Below, piece after piece: positions 50,100 through 64,000 of a stretch of 64,000 nucleotides of DNA. The stretch is from Talpa occidentalis (Eukaryota > Chordata > Mammalia > Eulipotyphla > Talpidae). The first letter of the stretch is position 1, and each line of letters starts with the position of its first letter. Both the position numbers and the translations under genes were made by a program. The DNA lies in contig NW_023604295.1 of NCBI RefSeq assembly GCF_014898055.3, forward strand, positions 137,732,676 to 137,796,675, in the 5' to 3' direction. The notes under the pieces are model-generated. The model was not told the origin of the DNA. It did not search any database and saw only the letters and a program-made list of their open reading frames with translations.

Positions 50100-53000
50100 A
50101 CAGTGAGTAAAGAGTTAACATGAGGCCCAGGCTGTTGCAGGGCTGCAGAGAATGAACAGGGAATCCTCCAGCAGCATTTCCTTGAGAACAATATGGGTCA
50201 GCTAGGTGGGGACCCTGGAGTGGGGCATTTACTGTGGGGGATGGTACCTCACTAGGGGTCTCCTAAGCTTTGGCCTATGTCACCCAAGGGCATATAACTT
50301 TGTTGGGAAATAAAGGCGTGGCTTCTCTGTGTCAAAGTGATCAGAGAGTCCTTGACTTGGTCCACGTAGCTGCTCCAGATGCCCACGTGGGTGGGGGGCA
50401 CAAGAAGCTGTGCCCTTGAGTAACCACCCATGGGGCCTCCCGGTGAAAGCAAGATGCCAAGTTAATGTGTCTTCAGCCTCACAAGTTTCTAGAAGACTGA
50501 GCACGTAGGATCTGGTAGACAATGTGAGTCTAACTCTCAGCACTGGTGACAGAGCTGGCCTGGCTTTCTGATCTGTTCAGACTTAATGTAGCCAAACCTC
50601 TGGGAGGGGATTTTGCTGAGAACTTAGTATTTTATCTGCCCTGGGTTTGAGTTAGCAAAAACTCCAAGGAAAATAACTAGGATAAGTCTTATTATTGGAA
50701 TATAGATGACACAGAGTAATCCGTTGAATCAACAGATGGGCGATTGTGCGATAAAATACAGAAAAACAGAGTGACAAAGCCCAGAGGAGAGCAGCTCAAA
50801 AGACAATAAATTCCTTGTCTCCTACTAATGGATTATCTTTGTGAACCAAACCAGTTGGGAGAAAGAGAAAGGAGAGCAAGTAAAGCAAACAGCTGCATGG
50901 TCTGAGCTCCAGATGAAAGCAAAAATTCAGTTGGGACTTGGAATAACACTGCGCTAAATCTCTCTGTCACTCCTCTGCAACTTCAGGCCAATGACTTTGG
51001 ACACCAGTAAGCATAGAGCAGCCACATCCAACAGAAACATAATGGGAGTCACTCACAAAAGCCACCAGTTTAATTCTAAATTTTGCTGACAGGTGCCAGC
51101 AGATACCTGGGTAATTCATGCTTTCCAGGAGCTTTAGGTCCATTGATGTAGGAGCTGATAATGTTTGTTTGGTTTTTGCGGGTTGCAAAATCAAAGGCAA
51201 TGTTCATTGTGAATCCTAACCCTCAATTTGCTGGAGCATTGTCATTCAGAAATTCCTGGCAGGGATTTAATCAATGATCCTTTTGAAGTGGTGAAGCTAA
51301 GTTAAGAAAGAAGGCTGGCTGGCTCCCTCACCAGCATTCTGAAATGGAAAGCCTCTTTGGAAGCAGCAGCGATCCAGGCTGGCCAAGTGAAAATTAAAAA
51401 AATGAACTTACTCAAGTCATATCCTCTGACCTCAACTCTGACGGACACTGAGATTAGGGGACAACTTGGGGTCCCCACACATTTTCCTTAAGGGCAGGGA
51501 GGAAGTGTAAACCTGATTCACAAATGCACATGTGTGTGTAGCTGCCATGCTAGCTTTTTTCTGATGGGAAAAGGAGAAATATGAGATATTCAGAAGAAAG
51601 ATCATGGCCAGAGGTGAATCAATGCTATTTAGTGGGCTGCTAAGACACAGAATGAACAGAACAAAATGGACAGACAGGATTCCTGTGAATGGTTTCCTGG
51701 CACATTAGCGCCAGCTGGGAGGAAGGAAATCCATTTCAGTTCCGGCAGCTGCTTCCCTTAAAGAACCTATAGAATCTGCTTCTTTCATCTCAGAAGGGAA
51801 TCCAGTGGTGCCAATGGGGAATGGAAACAAAAGGTACTGACATCGGTGGCCGGTTTATCTTTCTTCAAAGCAGTGAAACCAAGAGGACTGACATGAAGGC
51901 CAGGACCTGTTTGCCCAATTCTGAGAGGCCTGCAGGCGATGTTGCTGCTTAAGATGAGTTGGCTGGGGCTGTGGAGCACAGCTTCTGGATTGCTGAAGCC
52001 ACTGTGCCCTGTGCTATAAACACTACTGGAGAACGAGAAGGCACTACTAAAAGTGACAGAGATGCTGGTGGGGCAGGGAAGGAGGCACAGTGACACTGGT
52101 TGTAGCTATCAGGATGCTAGTAAAAACTGCAGGTAGGAAATAAGGAATTAATATATACCCAGTGGGAGTTACTGCCTTTGGCTAAATGCATAATCAGAAA
52201 GGATGTGACATACCAATAAAGGATCTTGTCTTTGCTGGCTTGAGCCTGATCCTGGACAGGATGTATTGAATGTGAGCCCTTGGAATTGTCTGAACCTTCT
52301 TCCATAGTAAATATTTAATAGCACAAGATTCAGGAAGTTAATAGAAACTCTCAGTTCTGATTAAGGAAATGGTGAACCAGACGTGTGGATTCTCGTGACT
52401 CTCTTCTGGAATTGCTCGTCTTGTCTGTGACGATACTCTTGGGTGCTGTGCGCTAGTTGCAGACTATTTGGGTTCACTAAGAAGTCCCCCAATCATCTCC
52501 ATGATGAACATAGTAAAATTTTCCAAGAGTTTCAGAAGGAGAAGGGGGCTGAATGGCTGTGATAGACTTGACTAAGTCTTTATTTTTACGCCCAATGTTA
52601 AAGAAAAAAGTCAAATGTAGTGTGTCTTCGAGAGGGGGAGACCTGATTATAACCTTATTGCTGTCCCTTAAAGAAACCTGAAGACTTCAACTTATTGCAA
52701 CCAACTGGCTGCAAACAGGTTCAGATCACTGTCAAGAGTAAGCTGGTTAATGATGTATGATAATGTTCTTTCCAAGAAGAAAGTTGAGGAGGTTTGGAAA
52801 TGTGTGGCACGTGAGTAGGTATAGGTGGAACTAATCCAGCGAAGACTCAGGGTCCAACCCCATCATTCTAGTTTCTGGAAGTCACCTGGTTAACTACCAG
52901 AGAAAACTTGCAAAAAATAGAGGACAAATTGCTATTTTTTATAGATTCTACTATGAGATAAGCAGCTTCTCCCACTATTTGAAATCTGACAGATGCATTT

Positions 53001-53340
53001 TGAATTTCTGTTGGTCACACTGTATAAAGTGATGAGAAGACAGACTGAAATTAAAAGGGGAATGTAGGCAAACTGTAAGAGATCTGAATAGACAGTAGCT
53101 CAAGTTGCCTCTCTGGGGTCTTAAAATTCAATGACTGAAGGTATCTGATACTAAAACACATATAAACTGGAGTTTGCAGGAAAAGCTTAAAAAGAGCTGG
53201 CAACATCTTGTAAAATAGCCACCATCCTAGGTGCATGAAATAATAACGGTCCAGGTGAGGACACTCTCTCACCCTGTGGTCCATGTAACACCTGTCTCTG
53301 AACAACTAGGAGGAATTGCTTCGGTAGTTTTCTGGATCTC
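50100..53340. other. Unidentified denser-GC block in the GLRA3 last intron
   Basis: About 3.2 kb visibly less AT-rich than the flanking intron. It has small open frames mostly on the minus strand (50252-50543, 50967-51200, 51785-52096, 53051-53305), none similar to a protein I know. The left part ('ggcccaggctgttgcagg ... gttgggaaataaaggcg') has features of an LTR end, and the style suggests an ancient retroelement. I found no matching terminal repeat. Confidence 0.5.
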
Positions 53341-54639
53341 AATTGCAGAGATTCTTACTTACTAGCACACAGTTTGTCCCAGAAATCTGCATTTCCAATG
53401 AGTTTTTAACTGATTATATCTCACAATCAAGTTGTAGAACCAATTTCAAAAAGCATGATGTACTTATCCTAGTCAACTTGAATTCAAGTGATGTAACATT
53501 TTTTTGAATTCCTCTAATATTTTATAATTTATATTTTCAGTGGTAGTTTATGACTTTTGTGTTAGCATGGAACTATTTTTTTATAATCCCCATTTTAAGT
53601 AAAACTATACATATGAGCTGTATCAATCTGTCCCAATTTCTAAATCTACTACAGAACCCAGAGATATATTAGGAAATAGACATTGGTTTGTTAGTGTTAT
53701 ATAAAGAAATTTAACGTATTATTATTATTATATCTTCAAAAGCATTTGGAATATGATTTCACTAGTAAATTATACCACCCCTGGTTTTCCTATTAATTTT
53801 GGAGTTGAAATAGAAATTTTAAATTTCAGTACAAATATTTTCCTTATTAAAATGTCTTTCTCAAATATTTATTTTCTGGCAATGGTAATAGAAAGCAAGA
53901 TGTTAGAAAACACTCACAATCTAAAAAATGTAAATAAGTTGGGTATTTGCACTATAAAAATGTGTGTACCTTAGGAAATAGTTTTTAATATTTTAATATA
54001 TAAGATGGTCCAAGGTTAAAATTTGACTCAAATTAAAATTCAAATAGCAAATTCTTTATACTTAAACAATTCTGTGGCTTCATCATTTATTACCAGGAAT
54101 CTGAATTGTTTTAATTACTTGTCTCTCAGATTCATGGTTTCTTATTCTAGAAAAGAACATAATAGTATTCCCTAGTAGGTTTTTAATTTTTAGGATGAGA
54201 GAAAAACATACAAAACCTGATAAAGTATTAAAATTGTTGTTATTTATTGATATTTTGATATAATTGCATTATGATGGAAAGTGCATACTGTATATTATGA
54301 AAGAGGAATATAAAAAGCAACTTGAATCATTTCACTTTCAGATACTTTAAATCCAAAGACACTGAACTAGCACTAAAGAATCTATAAAAAAGACTTTCTA
54401 GGTGGCTTTGTGTAATTAACTGACAGCACAAAAGTGAAAACGTCAACGTGACCCCCTAAGCCTCACTCTGTTGTTAACATAATAAGTGAGTTTTGCTATA
54501 TGACTGTGGAGTCTTTGTAAATCTAATCTCTGAAAACAAGGAGTCTTTTGTGTTATAGATATGAAACCACACAGATGTTTCAGGTGTGTGCATGGATGTG
54601 TCTGGAGTCATCAAACTTCTTTGGAAACAGGAGAGGGCC

Positions 54640-54760
54640 CTGGAGACCCTGGTGGACTAGAGTGCCTTGGTGGTGACTCTGGCTTCTGAATCATATAGTG
54701 TTGTGAAGCACTGTTACCTTAAAAAATAATATAAAAATAGATAATATTAAAGATTAAACA
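54640..54760 (+). mobile_element. L1 3' UTR tail
   Basis: 'ggtggactagagtgccttggtggtgact...ctgaatcatatagtgttgtgaagcactgttaccttaaaaaa' matches the 3' UTR end of the L1 at 37892-38291. It ends in an A-rich run. It is antisense to GLRA3. Confidence 0.75.
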
Positions 54761-55289
54761 GGATGAACTAAAAAGAACAGTAAAATTGTGGAAGTAAGCT
54801 AATTTACCCACCAGAAAATCCTCCTAATGTGCTTCAAGCAAGTGAGAAGGGCAAGCAATGAAAAATGCAAAATGTTATTTAGTTATTTAGCATTTAATTC
54901 TTCCTGCAGGAAGACCTTTTTCACTAACTGGAAATGAGAACAATGTTTCAGTCATTAAGCATCAACATGATGTTGTAAAACACTGCAAGTGCTTAGTTTT
55001 TAAAAATTCATGCCAAGCCCTAATTCATGTAATACCCAAATTATAATTAGAAATAGTAGAGAGAGAAAATCCAAGGATGGGGCGAGTCATTCAGTGGAAT
55101 GATTTCATCTTTTTTCTGTTGTTTTAACATTTTAAAATTATTTTCTTCCATCATTTTTCATATTAATATATTAATTTTTTACATCACTGTATGATCGGTT
55201 TCTCCCCTCAGGTGAAGTCCCCTTAGATTCCCCACCACCATAAATATCAAGAAACTGAACAAAAGGTCAGGAAAAAGACAGAATTTGCA

Positions 55290-55390
55290 GGCTGACCATA
55301 GATCTGAGGCACACAGAGTTGGAGGGAGGGAGAGGGGTCAAAAGAGGGAACAGAAGAGCACAAGGGACTGTAGTAATGGATTGCAGGGAA
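55290..55390 (+). repeat. Probable L1 3' UTR fragment
   Basis: 'gttggagggagggagaggggtcaaaag...gagcacaagggactgtagtaatgg' parallels the L1 tail at 19979-20158 ('gagcacaggggactgaggtgatgg'). The following SINE has inserted into or beside it. Confidence 0.6.
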
Positions 55391-55397
55391 TTGTCTC

Positions 55398-55671
55398 ATT
55401 TTTTTTTTTTTAAGATTTATTCATTTATGCATAAAGAACTGGGGTGTAAGCCAGAGGTGCGGGGGGTGAAAGGATTCACCAGAGGCAGAGTAGGGAGCAG
55501 GACAGACAGATCGACTGAAATACACTGTTGAGGGGAGCAGAGGGCGAGACAGGAGAGGTCTGCTGCACCATGTGGGTAGCTCCCTGGCCAGCTGGGGTTT
55601 GAACTTGTGCTGCAGTGGCTGGCAATAGCTTGATAGTGCTGTCTGTAACCCCTGCGCCACCAGGGAGGCCC
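55398..55671 (-). mobile_element. tRNA-derived SINE, sense to GLRA3
   Basis: Minus-strand copy in the last GLRA3 intron, so its A-tail points downstream in the GLRA3 transcript. The flanks AGGGAATTGTCTCAT (left) and AGGAATTGTTTCAT (right) are an imperfect target-site duplication. It carries the older-subtype diagnostic bases. Confidence 0.93.
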
Positions 55672-58600
55672 AGGAATTGTTTCATCTTAACATAGGAGAT
55701 AAGAATTAATTTTTCTATCCTCTTTCAGTCCTCAAAAATGACCAAAAAAGTCTTATTTGGGAATAGGAGTGAAGAGACATGGAAATATAGCAGCAAGCAA
55801 CTAAGACTGTGTGACTGATTAGGTGAATTGCCATGAGATAAAGTAGTATTTAACACATTATCATCACCGTTTTCTACTTTAGCAAATATATTTGAGGGTT
55901 TTTAATACAATTAAATGTTAAGTAAATTTTTCCTAAGATTCTCTGTTTAAATAATTTTAAATAATTTTTCTATAATTTTTAATTGTCAAATAGGAAAGAA
56001 AACAGGATGTTCAAGTGAATCACCATTAATTTCTATTTATGTGATTTCAAAGTGTGTGAATTTTGGAAAAAAATGGTAAACACAGTAAGGACTTATTTTG
56101 TTGCTAAAGATCACTATCACAGAAAATTCTGAGTTAAGGTGAAATAGTAAATTAATTAAACTTGTTTTTCTAAAATAAATATCAGCCTAAACTAAAATAA
56201 ATGCATTTCTCTATATAATTCTGTATCATTTTAAAATGGAAGCGTTAAAAGAATGCAGCTGGAGATGGCATTAAAATGGGCTTATCGTTGCTAGCCAATT
56301 GTCAATATAAAATTCTTTGAAATTTAGTTACCAGGTTAACTTTGCATTTATTTTAGATGACATATGATCTTATGAATTAAATTAAATTCATATTCAGAAA
56401 TGTTTTGGAGATTATTGAATGATAAAATGTAAGCTTAAAAAGAAGAATGTTTTAACAGTAAAATATTATGAAAATATAATACACATATTTTTCAGGAGTT
56501 GATGAGATAGTGAAATAATTTTTAAATATATATATATATTTCTACATAATATGCTAGAGCTTTTCAGCGGCAACTCTTCATTATGGAGTGACCTTTTGCT
56601 TACCTTTGAGGCAGAAGTTAGAGTAACTAGAGATTATATTACTAGTTGAATATTGAATATTATTTTCCTAACCAAATATTTTATAGGGGATATAACTCTG
56701 GAAATAGCTGATGAACATTTAGTAAATGTTTGTTTGCAGGAAATAATAAAAATCTTACAATTTTTGTTTCACTTGAGAGAACAAAACTTCTAACCCCTGT
56801 ATGTCAGGGTTATTCAAATAGAATTTAGATTGAAGTGGTTGGGAAATTGCTTTTCCTTAAGTATGAATCAAACTGACATAATGGAGACTTGATTAAATAA
56901 CGTAGTGTGTATGGATCTCACATTGCTTCCTAGCGGGAGTCTTAGCCCTTCAACCAAAATCATCTGCATGTATATTTGTATGTGTCCTAAGACTATAGAG
57001 TTGACAAAGAGTACAGGGCAGAAAAATCAAGTATTTGTTATTTTTAAATGTTTTCTTGAATTATTTTTGAAGTAAGACAGCATATAAATACATAAGTAAA
57101 GGAGATAATTATAAGTTTTTGTACAGATAGTCAAAATGCAGTCAATGATATCCTTAATTCAAAAAGAACCATTATGCCTAGCAAAGTAAATATGGACATT
57201 CATTCTTCATTTCGGTACTAAAGGTCCATTCTCACTTCATCTCTGTGTATAAATAATAATTAGTATACAATAACAAGCAGGAAGAGGGATGTATCAGAAT
57301 TCTGGTGAATGTCTTTTTTCCTCAGTAAACCACTATATCATTACGTTGCAATGGAGAAGAAGCTTCATGAAATGCATTAAAGAAATCCCAGATCCATATC
57401 ACACTAGAAATAACATGTATTCAAAAATACTTTGGCATGTCTCTATGAACCTTCAGGACAAAAGTAAAGATACCACACATGGCAAGAACAACTTCTAACC
57501 AAAGTGCTCCCATACCATGCATACACCCACATTCACAGCACAGGGTTAAGCATCTGCGGTACGCAGGGGACCAGCACAGCGGCTATGACAGTGTGGGGTG
57601 GGGAAATTTAGATAAAAGAGCAAACTTGTATTCTTTCATGATAGGCAAAAGTTTCCTCAGTAGCTTAAGAGATGAAAAGGTAAGAAAAAGTAGGGTATAA
57701 AGTATTGTACACAATGCCTAAATTAAGGTTGAATCAAATTAAAACTTTCCTAAAAATATATCTGTGAAAGGTCCCCTGTTCCCCTGTTGTGACAAACTTT
57801 CTATAATGAGGTCATTTTATTTACTTTGCCTGTTTTGCCAAATTAGAGTGCTAAGAAAAACTCAAAGAAACTAGTGCTTTTGAAAATAAAGGGCATTGGG
57901 TCAACATTAAGACTCATTTCAATTATGGCAATTTGAAAATTAGATTGCTCAGAGTGGTTCTAAGCAAAATAGCAGTTTTATTAAAAAATGATGAATTCAA
58001 TTGGCCCAGAGGGATATTAAGGTGGAGAAAAATAATTTTCAAAATGTCAAAAACATCAACCCAAAATTTGCACCCTGATTAGTGAGTATATTTGCATTAC
58101 CATATTGTTTTAACTAGATATTTATTGACTGTTGGTAACATAAAATAATTTTTCATTAGAGCTCTTTGTGCACTGTTTTGGAAAGCAGTATAAAATGGAA
58201 TATATCTTTTTGATACTAAAACTCCATAAGCATTATTGGTTTAGTTACTGGAAAATTTAAATAGAAACTCTTGTTTGTATATACGCAAATTCAGTGTAAT
58301 TAGAAATTTGAAAGTTACCATTAAGATAATCAGATAGAAGTAATTGAATGATGTGAAACTTTTTTTCTCAGTGATAAAAAATGAAGAAGTGGTTATGTTG
58401 GGAACAAATACGCAATTTTAGGTAGCAAAGAAAAGTTGTCGAGTGATTTTATATTCTAACATTAGCAAGTGCTTTAAAATAATACTGAGTCTAAATATCT
58501 GATATGAAATTGAGACCACTTCAGTCTTTAACATTATGTCCCTTGTCTATTCTTTGAATTTTATGTTTATTCTTAATTGTGTATGCAGTGGAATCATCAA

Positions 58601-59349
58601 GGAGGCATTTAAAATGTTTTACCTCAGAAATTTCAGTTTAGTAGCCTGGGTCACTGGTGTATGATTTCCTAGCTAAATTCTTATCTTTGTTAGATTTATA
58701 TTCAGTCATTGAATGCTATGCTTAGAACTTGCAAGTCTAGCCACTAATACATTCTACTCCAGATCACCTCTCTAGAGTTTTAGCCGCTACTCTTGCATAA
58801 GTGTCTTGCGCTTTTTTTTTAATCGAGCATTTCAAAGGATGCCATTACCAAACCAAATCATTTCATTTGCCATCTAGAACCTCAACCTATTTAATATTAA
58901 GAATAGATTGTTCTGAAGACTCACAGGCTTGATAAAGCTTTTCTTTTTGCCTAACTTTTAAGCAAGGTGCTGATTTTAGAATTTGATTGTATAAATAAAT
59001 TTCCCACTTATTTGTTAAAGCAAGATGATTGTTTCTTATGGAGACCACTATAAGATAATGGGACAGGTCTGTTGAAGACATATTTTCTAAAAAAAAAAAA
59101 AAAAAAATCACTTAATGACTTAGAAAGGTGAAGGATAGTATTGAAATATTCCTTTAGTGAGTGAGGAAAGACAAATAAAATTGTTAGAAAAGAAAACATC
59201 CTTCGTAGCTGAAGGAAGATGATGGTTGTTTGGCTTTAAGTGTGCAGGGGCTGTGTTTCCCCACCAAACACTGCCTGGGTGCAGAATATGCTGTTTGCTT
59301 TTTTTAACTGATCACATTCCTCTACTGAGAGTCAAGAAAGCAAATTTAC

Positions 59350-59394
59350 CGTGTCTGAGAAACGGTAAAACTTCTCCAATGCAAAAGCTTCTGT
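59350..59394 (-). CDS. GLRA3: GLRA3 alternative 45-nt cassette exon
   Basis: Encodes TEAFALEKFYRFSDT, the 15-residue insert that distinguishes the long (alpha-3L) from the short (alpha-3K) isoform in the cytoplasmic TM3-TM4 loop. From the literature on this family, the insert influences desensitisation and subcellular sorting. The splice sites are good: a pyrimidine-rich tract ending CCCACAG|ACAGAAG on the acceptor side and GACACG|GTAAAT on the donor side. At 45 nt and phase 0 on both sides, inclusion or skipping preserves the frame between AAA of the upstream exon and GAT of the last exon. The terminal codon is ACG (Thr); I recall variation between mammals at this residue but cannot verify it. 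Confidence 0.96.
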
Positions 59395-62071
<2,677 letters not shown>

Positions 62072-64000
62072 CTAAATGAGACAGAAGATGAGAATCAGCA
62101 AATTGACATGTATTGTTACTTCGACTGAGAACAAAATTGAATGTCTGATCTCAATTCTATCATTAACAGATGAACTTGAAAAAAGGAAATGACACCTTTT
62201 TTTTAACCTAGTCAGAATTTTTCAGAAATTAACTTTGCAAGTTTTGTATATTGGTCATATGCTAAGATGTGTGTTTGGCCTGAAATATTTTTTTCAAATG
62301 AGGCACTAGCATAAACATGAATGAAGAGAGTAAAAACAAGATGAAATAAAATTTTACATCCAGGGTAGTATAGTATAATGTTTGAAAGTGTGAGCAGCGC
62401 TGAAATATATATAATGCTACTACTGACATTTTGTACCATATTTCTTTATTAAAAAAGTTTTTATATTTTGAAGTCATTCTAACCTGTTCCAAGAACAGTA
62501 AAGAGAATTCCCAAGTTCCCTAGTTTGGTCACATTTCTCTTTCTTTCTCTCTAATCTCTCTCTTTCTTCTCTCTTCTCTCTCTCTCTCTCTCACACAGCT
62601 ATCATTGTCATCTACATCCAGAGCTTTATTTTTTTCCTGCAAGGTTTGCTTGTAATTTGCAGAACATGATGGCCCATTGCCCCTTAACATTTATGTGCAT
62701 TTTCTAAAAGAAATCTAGCAACACCTAACAAAATCAGGAAGTTATCATAGACAAAATCCCAACATCTAATCCTAAATGAACATTCCCATTTCACCATTTG
62801 TTCCAATCATGCTCTTTTTAGCAAAAACATATTTTTTTTTCCAGTCCAGGGTTTAATCCAAAATCATGTTTTGAACTTTGTCACTACATCTCTTTAGTTT
62901 TCAGTGTGTAATGTTTGTTCAGTCTTTCCTTGCGTTTTGTGAACTATTACATTTTAAATGAACACAGACCAGCCATTAATTGAGTCTCATTTTCAGTGTT
63001 TTCTCCCCTTAGACTCCTGTTCAAAACTATAACAGGGAGAGTGATGTCTATTTCATTCCATCCTCATAACCCTTAGTCAAGGAATACTACATTGAACAGA
63101 ACGTTTATTTTCCATGTGAAGGCTTTTAGTTTAAGAGATTTAATATAACAGGGTTATATAACAGGAGGCTGCATTGTTTCCAAAATGGTGAACTTGACCA
63201 GTGCCTCCAGTCATCAGAGAAGAGAACTGGAAGCAATAAGGCCAAGGGATTTTGAAAGGTCACCCAGTTATCTCTGACTTCTGCTTCAGTTATGGGAGTT
63301 TTCCAGTCATCTCTTCCACAGGTCATGATTCAAGTTTAATGCTTCAATGAGACCATAAAATCTTGATGTCCCTGGAAATGGCTCTGAGGTGTTGTTAGTT
63401 ACTGGCACTTCTTAATATACCCCTTTTGACTTACTCCTCAGTTAATCTGGAATTATATTTGTGACTTCTGTCCCTTCTACATTTCTGTACCAGAGGTTTT
63501 GTGTTTCTATAACATCATCTTTATTGTAACCGTATACCTTCCTAATCCTTTTTGATCTAAGATCTAAGACCTTCATTTCTAACTTCAAACAGGACTCAAA
63601 AAGACAGATAAAACCTGTATGGTGCTTTAAATCACTGATTTTTGGGACCAAATTCTTTCTTCCACAGGTGAAAGGCAATTTTGACATTAATTGTTCTCCC
63701 TCAGGAGGAATCAAGGTCTCATACCAAAAAGGAAATGGATGTGGCACATGGTTGATAAGACATTATTTAGGTAAAATTGTATCAAAGTTTCATCTGCTTT
63801 GTATTTTCTATTTTGAAATTTAGTTTGATGCCAAAATCACTTTACTCTATCATTTAAAAATATTTTGAAGTTTGATTCTATAATTTTTCTCAATTATGCC
63901 ATCAGAATTAAGAATTTATACAGTGGCTCTGTTTCTGTCAACTAAGGAGAGCATGTTGATTAACTATTCATTCTCAGCATGCTCAGATCTAGTTAGCTTA
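62072..64000 (-). other. GLRA3: GLRA3 intron upstream of the TM3 exon (partial)
   Basis: Continues past the right edge. It contains a CT-rich microsatellite at 62534-62596. A 101-codon minus-strand open frame at 63442-63747 does not resemble any glycine receptor exon or other protein I know and is judged a chance frame. Confidence 0.85.
62534..62596. repeat. (CT)n-rich microsatellite
   Basis: Imperfect CT/TTTCT tract ending in about ten uninterrupted CT units, then CACACA. On the GLRA3 strand this is a GA-rich run about 460-525 nt upstream of the TM3 exon acceptor. Confidence 0.93.

Larger units (their letters stand above)
48177..59349 (-). other. GLRA3: GLRA3 last intron (11.2 kb)
   Basis: Runs from donor GT (59349-59348, context ACG|GTAAAT) to acceptor AG (48178-48177, context TATGATAG|GATGAT). 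The acceptor has a purine-containing, rather weak pyrimidine tract ('ttatatttcttcttatgatag'), which may matter for regulation of the upstream cassette. It contains a (GTTT)n tract, a perfect hairpin, a 3-kb block of unidentified denser sequence, L1 tails and one SINE, listed separately. The rest is AT-rich with nothing recognised. Confidence 0.92.

Noticed and set aside
63442..63747. 101-codon minus-strand frame considered as the GLRA3 exon with TM1-TM2
   Set aside because: The peptide has none of the TM1/TM2 residues expected of a glycine receptor.

Overview
The window is non-coding-rich nuclear DNA from a placental mammal. It carries the 3' end of one recognisable protein gene, GLRA3 (glycine receptor alpha-3 subunit), on the minus strand. 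Three coding exons are visible: an exon carrying TM3 (61928-62071), a 45-nt cassette exon (59350-59394), and the last coding exon with TM4 and the stop codon (47898-48176). All three have consensus GT/AG splice sites, and their peptides match GLRA3 closely. Earlier exons (signal peptide, ligand-binding domain, TM1, TM2) would lie beyond the right edge. Everything left of 47898 is GLRA3 3' UTR and downstream intergenic DNA.

The host is suggested by its repeats. There are no Alu, B1 or B2 elements. The young mobile elements are twelve copies of one tRNA-derived SINE of about 250-280 bp, with a 5' end beginning GGGCCTCCC, an A box TGGCGCAGCGG, a B box GGTTCGATC, and a tail of AAATAAATAAATCTTT plus poly(A). 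Most have clear target-site duplications. I do not recognise this SINE by name. A laurasiatherian such as a bat is my best guess, but that is inference. Older shared mammalian elements are also present: MIR, L2, MLT1-type MaLR LTRs, a MER2-like DNA transposon, and several 5'-truncated L1 pieces.

Layout: 1-12400 is intergenic with five SINEs and one MLT1-like LTR. 12430-20345 is dense in L1, with an interrupted MER2-like element at 13965-14705. 20346-26570 holds a second MaLR LTR, an L2 fragment and two GC-richer blocks of unknown origin. 26571-38291 is mostly unique, with an antisense L1 piece, four SINEs (two forming an inverted pair at 32145-32938) and a SINE/L1 nested insertion at 37607-38291. 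38292-47897 is AT-rich DNA with one SINE and a 70-bp direct duplication, ending in the GLRA3 3' UTR. 47898-64000 is the GLRA3 gene body, with a large 11.2-kb last intron containing a perfect 14-bp hairpin, a 3-kb block of unidentified denser sequence, an L1 tail and a SINE.

All three GLRA3 exons are in phase 0, so the 45-nt cassette can be skipped or included without disturbing the frame. This reproduces the known alpha-3 long/short isoform choice in the cytoplasmic loop between TM3 and TM4. No other open frame looks like a real gene. I found no RNA gene, CRISPR array or evidence of an undescribed molecular system. The most interesting items are local: the SINE family and its subfamilies, the inverted SINE pair, the duplicated 70-mer, the intronic hairpin and the unexplained insert inside the MER2-like element.
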